From contig JACAEZ010000175.1 in the NCBI GenBank assembly GCA_013388565.1, positions 1 through 12,153 on the forward strand: a stretch of 12,153 nt of DNA. Reading direction: 5' to 3'. Of the stretch, positions 1-5,745 are shown piece by piece; position 1 is the stretch's first letter, and each line of letters begins with the position of its first letter. The position numbers were made by a program, and so were the translations under genes. The stretch comes from Campylobacterales bacterium. GTDB taxonomy: Bacteria > Campylobacterota > Campylobacteria > Campylobacterales > JACAEZ01. The notes beneath the pieces are model-generated. The model worked only from the letters and a program-made list of their open reading frames with translations, did no database searches and had not been told where the DNA came from.

Positions 1-598
1 ATATTATACCATCAAAATTCTCTTTTTTTGCAATTTTTATCATGATGTTTTCAAATTCACATATATACATCAGTGATTTTTTTACATTTTGTTTAACAAA
101 TTTTGATAAAGACCAATATTTTTTTAATCCAACTATTTTTCTAATTTTATTTAATGGTTTATTTACACTTAGCAAAAACATATAAGCACTATCACCAAGC
201 AAGGCTAACCACTTTTTTGTCAATGTAATTGTGTCAAATATATCACCATGTGTTACTAAAAATTTTTGATTATTTAAATCATAATATGTATATTCATGTA
301 AAATAGTTATATTATCACCCAATTGCAGTGGTAAAAAAGGTTTTACAAATTCGTCATGATTACCTAAAATATATATGACATTTGTACCTTTTCTAGCTTT
401 TCTAAGTATTTTTTGTATTACATCAGAGTGAGACTGAAACCAAGTTATTTTTCTTTTTAAAGCCCAACCATCTATTATATCTCCGACCAAAAATAGATTT
501 TCACACTCTACATTTTTAATAAACTCTAATAGGCTTTTAGCCTTTGCATCTTTTGTACCTAAATGAATATCAGATATAAAAACAGACCTATATTGCAT
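1..598 (-). CDS. LpxH-like metallophosphoesterase (UDP-2,3-diacylglucosamine diphosphatase family), 3' end missing
   Basis: Reading leftwards from the ATG at 598, 199 codons are open to the window edge, so the C-terminus is missing. The translation shows calcineurin-like phosphoesterase metal motifs in order: D-x-H at residues 10-12 (SDIHLG), GD at 39-40 (VGDIIDGW), GNHD at 79-82 and THGD at 116-119. The final GHTH-type motif would lie beyond the edge. The YRSVFISDIHLGT start and the GDIIDGW and ARKGTNVIYILGNHDE stretches fit the COG2908 family, which includes LpxH/LpxH2 enzymes that cleave UDP-2,3-diacylglucosamine to lipid X in lipid A synthesis at the cytoplasmic membrane face. It looks closer to the broader LpxH-like group than to classical LpxH, so no symbol is given. 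An AAAGAG sequence about 5 bases upstream supports the start. A perfect inverted repeat spans the start codon (see 597-624). Confidence 0.85.
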   Translation of the reverse strand, partial: MQYRSVFISDIHLGTKDAKAKSLLEFIKNVECENLFLVGDIIDGWALKRKITWFQSHSDVIQKILRKARKGTNVIYILGNHDEFVKPFLPLQLGDNITILHEYTYYDLNNQKFLVTHGDIFDTITLTKKWLALLGDSAYMFLLSVNKPLNKIRKIVGLKKYWSLSKFVKQNVKKSLMYICEFENIMIKIAKKENFDGII

Positions 599-624
599 TA
601 CAACTCTTTAATTTTTGTTGTAAT
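597..624 (-). promoter_or_regulatory. Inverted repeat over the translation start of the LpxH-like gene
   Basis: An 8-bp perfect inverted repeat, ATTACAAC at 597-604 and GTTGTAAT at 617-624, has a 12-base loop. On the mRNA the 3' arm includes the first two bases of the ATG (598), and the loop carries the AAAGA part of the ribosome binding site. It could be an mRNA hairpin modulating initiation or a DNA operator. The stem is A+T-rich and no regulator is known, so a function is inference only. The rest of the 63-base gap (599-661) shows no clear promoter and no GC-rich terminator. Confidence 0.4.
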
Positions 625-661
625 TTTAATAGATTATTGTTACTATTTAGAAATATATTTA

Positions 662-1201
662 TTAAACCTTATTTACACCTATTGAAATAATCAATTTAAA
701 AGCCTCTTCCATTGATAAGTCACAATGTTCTACATCACTTTCATCAAATAAAAAAAGTAATCCTGTTGTTGGATTTGGAGTTGTTGGTACAAAAACAATC
801 AAATCTGTACCATTTTTTTGAGTCACAAAACCTATCATTTTTGCATTGCCAACTTTTACATACACAACACCCAAATAGTTTTCACTGTTGTTTGATGAAA
901 AAAGTTCGACTATATCTTTAACAATTTTATATACAGTTTTTGCAATAGGAATTTTATTTACTATCTTTTCTGTAAACTTTAACAAAATAAATTTTTTATT
1001 TTTTTCAACCAAATAGCCTATATAATACAATAAAGAGATAGAGACAATAAATATAGATATAGTAACTATCAAATTATTATTTGTAATACCAAACATAAAA
1101 TTAAATAAATTTTCAACAATCTCAAAGAAATAATTAAAAACAGCTATAACAACTATAATAGGTATTAAAGATAAAAATCCTTTTATAACTCTTTCTATCA
1201 C
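662..1201 (-). CDS. DUF502 family inner-membrane protein
   Basis: A 179-residue protein with two N-terminal hydrophobic segments (about 8-27 and 43-64) followed by a soluble domain. The soluble part carries the DUF502 signature: VPTTPNPTTG at 138-147, then an acidic DESDV (153-157), and a SMEEAFKLIISIGV tail (163-176). Length and layout match the family, which has no firmly established biochemical role; the protein should sit in the inner membrane. The start is GTG (1201), chosen because AAAGGA lies 5 bases upstream and no in-frame ATG follows nearby with such a site. It starts 13 bases after the kinase stop codon, with the ribosome binding site inside that gap, so co-expression with the kinase is likely. 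Nothing in the sequence links it functionally to its neighbours. Confidence 0.85.
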   Translation of the reverse strand: MIERVIKGFLSLIPIIVVIAVFNYFFEIVENLFNFMFGITNNNLIVTISIFIVSISLLYYIGYLVEKNKKFILLKFTEKIVNKIPIAKTVYKIVKDIVELFSSNNSENYLGVVYVKVGNAKMIGFVTQKNGTDLIVFVPTTPNPTTGLLFLFDESDVEHCDLSMEEAFKLIISIGVNKV

Positions 1202-1214
1202 AAAAATCCTTTAA

Positions 1215-2678
1215 TCAAAATTTAATAGTAAATCTTACACCATTTTCAATATTATCAAAAGATATATTTGCACTATATTCAGATTGTAGTATCATTTTTG
1301 CAATATTCAAGCCTATTCCTGTCCCTTCTTTACCTTTTGTTGTAAAATACTCTTGAAAAATCTTATTTATATGCTCTTTTGGTATTCCACCGCCATTATC
1401 TTGAACTATTATCTGTTTATTGCTTCCATTAATATCTATAAAAATAGTTCTATCTTTTATATCATTTAAAATAAAAGCATCTTTTGAATTGTTAATCAAA
1501 ATAATAAACACTTGTGTTAATTCATTTATCAATCCATGAAGTATAAATTGATTATCTGATTTTACATTTACTTGTATCTGATTAGCTTTGATAGAAGGAT
1601 TTAAAATTTTAAGTGCATTGTTTACCGATTCAATAGCATCAAAATCTATCTTTTCTTTATTTGGTTTAAAAAAATTTCTAAAATCATCTATTGTTGTACT
1701 CATATATTTAATCTGTGAAATAGAATTTTTTACAAAATTATCCATACTCTCTTTATCCAACTCATTTTCACTAAACATATCTTCGACATTCATAATCATC
1801 AAAGACATGGCATTTAATGGTTGTTTCCATTGATGAGCAATATTTCCTATCATCTGTCCCATAGCAGCAGATTTTGACTGTTGCAATAGTAAATTATATT
1901 GATACTCCTCTTTCTCTTTTTCAAGCCTTCTTTGCATAATAATAATTATATAAATAATAAGATATATAGATAAAAATACAATAGCTGTTACACTACTTAA
2001 AATATAAAATATCTTCATGGAGTTACTAAGCAACTCATCTAATGGAACTTTTAAAGAGATAATTGCTCTAATTTCACCAACTTTTTCAAAATATCCACTA
2101 TCTGTTCCATATCTGTCTATCATCTCTTTTGGTGCATCTTTTGGGTCACCATGACATTTTAAGCAAGATTGTTGATTTGAATTTATTGGAATTGCAGTGT
2201 AAAGATACTTTTTACCATTTTCATCTAATATTTTGTCAAAATGTTTAAAAGATTGTTCATTAGCTTTTTTAATTAGCTCTGCTTCTAACTCATTTGCTTT
2301 ATTTATAGGATTTCTAGGATTGTTTGAAGCTAGTTTGTAAGAATAGGGCTCTAAATTTTGCTTTTTCATCTCTTCAATAAAAAAGTTGTGCATATTTCTT
2401 GCAATAAATGTAGAAGATAAAACCTCTGGTTGAAAAAATTCATTGTACAATTTTCCATCATACTTTAGTTTATATATAACAGGTTTTTGCATATTTTCAA
2501 CATATGAGTGTATCGCTCTGTGTTGAAAAAGTATCTGGTCAACTCTTTTATGACCCTCTTCAATAGCATATTTATTTGTATTAAAGTAGTATATATAAAC
2601 CAAAAAAAGATACGAAATAAAAAAAAGAGCACCTATAATAATAGGTGAATTTTTTTTACTTATAAAAGATTTAAACAT
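1215..2678 (-). CDS. Sensor histidine kinase with periplasmic heme-binding (Tll0287-like/DUF3365) domain
   Basis: A 487-residue membrane kinase. The N-terminal helix is at about 12-32, then a periplasmic domain to about 220, a second helix at about 223-247, and a short coiled-coil linker (249-270) with no obvious HAMP or PAS domain. The periplasmic part has CLKCH (172-176), a CxxCH c-type heme motif, in the context typical of Tll0287-like/DUF3365 sensors. The kinase core is complete: phosphoacceptor H282 in AHQWKQPLNA, N-box NN at 396-397, G1 DNGGGIP (427-433), F-box near 440-447 and G2 GTGIGL (452-457). It probably senses redox state or a small ligand through a covalently bound heme and phosphorylates a response regulator. 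No regulator gene is in the window, so its partner is unknown. The start at 2678 is supported by AAAAGG 6 bases upstream. A terminator-like hairpin lies within codons about 9-20. Confidence 0.92.
   Translation of the reverse strand: MFKSFISKKNSPIIIGALFFISYLFLVYIYYFNTNKYAIEEGHKRVDQILFQHRAIHSYVENMQKPVIYKLKYDGKLYNEFFQPEVLSSTFIARNMHNFFIEEMKKQNLEPYSYKLASNNPRNPINKANELEAELIKKANEQSFKHFDKILDENGKKYLYTAIPINSNQQSCLKCHGDPKDAPKEMIDRYGTDSGYFEKVGEIRAIISLKVPLDELLSNSMKIFYILSSVTAIVFLSIYLIIYIIIIMQRRLEKEKEEYQYNLLLQQSKSAAMGQMIGNIAHQWKQPLNAMSLMIMNVEDMFSENELDKESMDNFVKNSISQIKYMSTTIDDFRNFFKPNKEKIDFDAIESVNNALKILNPSIKANQIQVNVKSDNQFILHGLINELTQVFIILINNSKDAFILNDIKDRTIFIDINGSNKQIIVQDNGGGIPKEHINKIFQEYFTTKGKEGTGIGLNIAKMILQSEYSANISFDNIENGVRFTIKF
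2619..2657 (-). terminator. Intrinsic-terminator-like hairpin inside the 5' end of the kinase gene
   Basis: On the minus strand, a run of eight A (2657-2650) precedes CACCTAT (2647-2641), a 4-base loop and ATAGGTG (2636-2630). CTC and eight T (2626-2619) then follow. The 7-bp stem plus U-tract is the layout of a Rho-independent terminator, and the flanking A and T runs could extend the pairing. It would also work on the plus strand. It lies in codons about 8-20 of the kinase, coding for the first membrane helix, so it may act as an attenuator or simply reflect Ile/Phe-rich coding in A+T-rich DNA. The stem has only three G-C pairs, so strength is doubtful. Confidence 0.35.
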
Positions 2679-2706
2679 TAAATGCCTTTTTTATACATTA
2701 ACTTGA

Positions 2707-3027
2707 CTATTTTTTTTTACCGATACTCTCTAAAAAATCTTCTAAATTATATTTTTCTCTATATTTTTGACTCATAAGATGAATTAAAATATCGCCCATA
2801 TCAACAACAACCCAATCGTCACTCTCATCAACATGCAAAAAACTCTCCTCTTTTCTGAGGTTATCTTTTAAATAATTTAACAAAGCAAAACCATGTTTGT
2901 CTGCTAATGTAGTTGCAACTACAACAAAATCAACAAAATAATCTTTACCTCTTAAATCAAAAAATGCTACCTCTTCTGCTTTTTTTTCTTCTAGTAAAGC
3001 AACTATTTTTTTTACTCTATTTTCCAT
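2707..3027 (-). CDS. rsfS: RsfS module, possibly also translated alone from an internal start
   Basis: This is the C-terminal 106 codons of the NadD-RsfS frame, beginning MENRVKKIVALLEEKKAEEV. From this ATG the product would have the usual length of a free-standing RsfS, and the N-terminal helix is where separate RsfS proteins normally begin. GAGGG ends 5 bases before the ATG, a better ribosome binding site than that of nadD itself. The likely outcome is either a fusion, a separate RsfS, or both. The sequence alone cannot decide. Confidence 0.5.
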   Translation of the reverse strand: MENRVKKIVALLEEKKAEEVAFFDLRGKDYFVDFVVVATTLADKHGFALLNYLKDNLRKEESFLHVDESDDWVVVDMGDILIHLMSQKYREKYNLEDFLESIGKKK

Positions 3028-3567
3028 GAATACCCTCGTTTTATAAAATTTTTCAACAATTTGTTTGATACTATCTGGAATATATCTAATATCAAAATGC
3101 TCTCTTAAAAAAGAGGAGCTAATGTCTATATCGCTATCTAGTATCAAAAAATTATTTTCGCAATTATACCCTTTTCTATTTGCAACAACAACTTTTACCA
3201 TTTTTAAAAGCTCTTCATATTGAAACCACTTGTTTAAAGTTTGTAAGTTATCAGCACCAACTATTAGATATATTTTTGAAATATCATATATTTTTTTAAG
3301 TTCCAAAACTGTCTCATAAGTTGTAACTTTTCTATTTTTTGATATTTCAATATCTAATATTTTTACATTTTTATAATTTTTAAAAACCTTTTCGCACCAC
3401 TTTAGTCTTAAAAATGGTGGAGCAAAAAAAGAGTCTTTAAATGGATTTAGATATGTTGGAATAATAAATAACATATCTATATCTAACATTTTTAAAGCCC
3501 TCTCTACAACATCTACATGACCTACATGAATTGGGTCAAAACTACCACCAAAAATTGCAACATTCAT
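2707..3567 (-). CDS. nadD: Nicotinate-nucleotide adenylyltransferase fused in frame to ribosome silencing factor (NadD-RsfS)
   Basis: A 286-residue open frame made of two normally separate proteins. Residues 1-180 are NadD, which adenylates nicotinate mononucleotide with ATP in NAD synthesis. Visible motifs are GGSFDPIHVGH (7-17) with the HxGH signature, GADN (104-107) and SSSFLRE (150-156). Residues 181-286 are a full-length RsfS (DUF143), which binds ribosomal protein uL14 and blocks subunit joining; it shows DLRGKDYFVDF, ADKHG and DMGDILIHLM stretches. No stop codon separates them. At the junction M181 is preceded by GAGGG 5 bases upstream, so RsfS may also be made separately. The NadD start (3567) lies 3 bases after the cyclase stop with no clear ribosome binding site, suggesting translational coupling. 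In many bacteria nadD and rsfS are adjacent separate genes. A sequencing error removing a stop is possible but not needed to explain the frame. Confidence 0.9.
   Translation of the reverse strand: MNVAIFGGSFDPIHVGHVDVVERALKMLDIDMLFIIPTYLNPFKDSFFAPPFLRLKWCEKVFKNYKNVKILDIEISKNRKVTTYETVLELKKIYDISKIYLIVGADNLQTLNKWFQYEELLKMVKVVVANRKGYNCENNFLILDSDIDISSSFLREHFDIRYIPDSIKQIVEKFYKTRVFMENRVKKIVALLEEKKAEEVAFFDLRGKDYFVDFVVVATTLADKHGFALLNYLKDNLRKEESFLHVDESDDWVVVDMGDILIHLMSQKYREKYNLEDFLESIGKKK
3028..3037 (-). promoter_or_regulatory. Internal ribosome binding site for RsfS
   Basis: On the minus strand GAGGG (3037-3033) is followed by TATTC and ATG (3027). The same bases encode residues about 178-180 of the NadD-RsfS frame. 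This is one of the few G-rich stretches in the surrounding A+T-rich coding sequence, and its spacing is right for initiation. Confidence 0.5.
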
Positions 3568-3570
3568 TAA

Positions 3571-5742
3571 CTATTTTGTAGTAAATGTAAATACACCATC
3601 AAAATCAACAGGTGGATTTTCTATATAGTGATTACACCTATCTATATATACACTATACAAAGTTTTTGCACTCTCATCATCTTTTAATAACTGTTCAAAC
3701 AACTCTTTTGATTCTGTAAAATTTGAACTTCTATAAAATTTTAATGCTTCATGATATATATCTATAAACTCTTTTAGCTTATCATCAGCTACTCCAAAAT
3801 CTAAAACTTGAAATATATTTACAGGCTCTTTTTTACCTTTAACTCTAACAAGGTCTAAATCTCTTATAATATAATCGTTTTTCAAATTTGCTTTTGTAAA
3901 TTCTGAAATAATTATATGACTGCCATAAGGTTTATTTAAACCTTCAAGTCTTGATGCCAAATTTACAGGGTCACCAATAACCGTATAATCACTTCTACCA
4001 AAACTCCCCATTTCACCGACTGTTGATAAACCACTATTTATTCCAATACCTATATCAATAGGTGGTTTTTTTTCATTTTTTAGTTTTACATTTAAATCTT
4101 TTAATGCATGAATTTGTTTAATCGCAGCACTAACTGCAAAATCTTCATGATTGGGTAAATCATTTGGTGCATTCCAATATGCCATGATTGCATCACCTAT
4201 AAATTTATCTACTGTACCTTTATGCTCGATGATAATATCAACCATTGGTGTCATGTACTCATTTAATAGTTCAATCAATGCTTTTGGCGAACCCATAGCT
4301 TCAGATAGTGTGGTAAAATCTCTAATATCACTAAAAAATATCGTTATAAACTTCTCTTTACCCTCCATTGATAACTCATCAGGATTTTTAATAAGGTCTT
4401 CCATGACACTTGGTGAAACTTTTTTTGCAAATTTAGCTTTTATAAGCTCTTTTTGTTTTGTTTCAAAAAAGTAATTTGAGATTAGATTTAATATAAGAGT
4501 AAACATAAAAGCCAAAAGAGGAAATATCATATTAAATACCAAACCTTCATGAAACAGAAGATGTCTATATATATAATATAAAATTACAAGTAAAGAGATA
4601 GATGAAATTGAAGCAATAAGTGGTGAAGTAAATATTAAAACTGTTGTCAATACAAATACAACAGCAATAATAATTGCAAAATCAACCGCTTCTGCCCAAA
4701 GTGGTCTATAGATAAAATCTTGATTTAATATATTATCAATCATGTTAGCATGAACTTCAACCCCTACAAAAGCGGTATCAAATGGACTAACTCGCAAATC
4801 CAAAAGTCCAGATGCTGATGTTCCAATTAATATATATTTCCCCTCTACAAAACTTTTGTCAAAATTTTTATCTATAATATCAACTGCTGATAGATATTTG
4901 TATGTCTTTTTAGGACCTTTATAGTTTATAAATAATCTTCCAAATCTATCTGTTGGTATTGTTAAATCGCCAAGTTGAACATTTTCTATTCCAAGCTCTG
5001 AATAGTTTATAGTTATTTTTTTAACTCCTAAAGCAGCTCTTATCATTTCAAGTCCAAGTGATGGATAGATATAATCTTTATATTTAATAACAAGTGGCAC
5101 ACTTCTTGAAACTCCATCATTATCAGGAATTACATTAAAAAAGCCACTTGAATAACTATTATCTTGCAAAATATCAAGATTTTGAACTATTCCTTTTGAA
5201 GTTAATATAAAATCATCACTCTTTTTGTTTTTTTCAATGACAATAGCAGGAATTTGAGGCAACTTCTCTTTGTCAAAATTTGTCGGATTGTCAAAGTCAA
5301 AAACATACCCTAATATGGTAGGCGTATTAGCAACCGCTTGGGCAAAAATTTCATCATAATTTGGCAAATTTTCACTAGGAATATCATATTTATCTGCAAT
5401 TTTTTTAGGTGAACTATTGTCACTTTCAGCAAAAACAATATCAAATCCAATAACACCAGCTCCACTTTCAGCCAAATTATAAACCATTTGAGCCAAAATA
5501 TCTCTACTCCATGGCCATTGTCCAATTTTTGCCAAACTTTTTTCATCAATATCAACAATAACTATATCACTACTTGCTTGTTGAACACCTCTTTCAACAA
5601 ACATCAAATCCCTTATTTTGTTGCCAAAGTTTGCAAAATTGTTATAATAATTAAGATACAAAAATATTGTAAAAACAATTATAAACAGTGCTATTAAATA
5701 GTTAATTACAATTTTTTTATATTTAAAGAAAAATTTTTTCAT
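3571..5742 (-). CDS. CHASE2-domain class III adenylate/guanylate cyclase
   Basis: A 723-residue inner-membrane cyclase. One N-terminal helix (about 11-30) leads into a large periplasmic CHASE2 domain (about 40-345, with VDIDEKSLAKIG and WPWSR at 63-80 and a GVEVHANMI stretch near 327-335). About three helices follow (351-371, 376-392, 402-422), then a cytoplasmic class III cyclase domain (about 463-648). Catalytic residues are present: metal aspartates D472 (FSDIRDF) and D517 (KFIGDA), substrate lysine K513, and N594/R598 in GDPVNLASR. The usual base-specifying Asp is replaced by T587 (YTVIGD), a Lys/Thr pair characteristic of class IIIb adenylyl cyclases. A short TPR-like tail (653-705) ends in a PPVDFDGV motif. 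It should make cAMP in response to a periplasmic signal. It begins 3 bases after the FecR gene with no clear ribosome binding site, so the two are probably translationally coupled. The cAMP product is inferred. Confidence 0.92.
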   Translation of the reverse strand: MKKFFFKYKKIVINYLIALFIIVFTIFLYLNYYNNFANFGNKIRDLMFVERGVQQASSDIVIVDIDEKSLAKIGQWPWSRDILAQMVYNLAESGAGVIGFDIVFAESDNSSPKKIADKYDIPSENLPNYDEIFAQAVANTPTILGYVFDFDNPTNFDKEKLPQIPAIVIEKNKKSDDFILTSKGIVQNLDILQDNSYSSGFFNVIPDNDGVSRSVPLVIKYKDYIYPSLGLEMIRAALGVKKITINYSELGIENVQLGDLTIPTDRFGRLFINYKGPKKTYKYLSAVDIIDKNFDKSFVEGKYILIGTSASGLLDLRVSPFDTAFVGVEVHANMIDNILNQDFIYRPLWAEAVDFAIIIAVVFVLTTVLIFTSPLIASISSISLLVILYYIYRHLLFHEGLVFNMIFPLLAFMFTLILNLISNYFFETKQKELIKAKFAKKVSPSVMEDLIKNPDELSMEGKEKFITIFFSDIRDFTTLSEAMGSPKALIELLNEYMTPMVDIIIEHKGTVDKFIGDAIMAYWNAPNDLPNHEDFAVSAAIKQIHALKDLNVKLKNEKKPPIDIGIGINSGLSTVGEMGSFGRSDYTVIGDPVNLASRLEGLNKPYGSHIIISEFTKANLKNDYIIRDLDLVRVKGKKEPVNIFQVLDFGVADDKLKEFIDIYHEALKFYRSSNFTESKELFEQLLKDDESAKTLYSVYIDRCNHYIENPPVDFDGVFTFTTK

Positions 5743-5745
5743 GAA

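Noticed and set aside
599..661. Terminator or promoter in the gap after the DUF502 gene
   Set aside because: There is no GC-rich stem with a U-tract, and -10-like A/T stretches are too common here to call one.
712..921. Plus-strand open frame of 69 codons
   Set aside because: It is antisense to the conserved DUF502 core and looks like a shadow of A+T-rich coding sequence.
1588..1833. Plus-strand open frame of 81 codons
   Set aside because: It is antisense to the H-box region of the kinase, with no supporting motif.
2160..2175. CLKCH motif as evidence of a cytochrome rather than a kinase
   Set aside because: The motif lies in a Tll0287-like sensor region between two membrane helices, and a complete histidine kinase core follows.
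4151..4474. 107-codon plus-strand open frame
   Set aside because: It lies wholly antisense to the catalytic domain of the cyclase, which is clearly coding, and its translation shows no recognisable family.
5310..5558. Minus-strand open frame of 82 codons in another frame within the cyclase gene
   Set aside because: It overlaps the CHASE2 domain coding frame. Its Leu/Ile/Lys-rich composition is what a shifted frame gives here.
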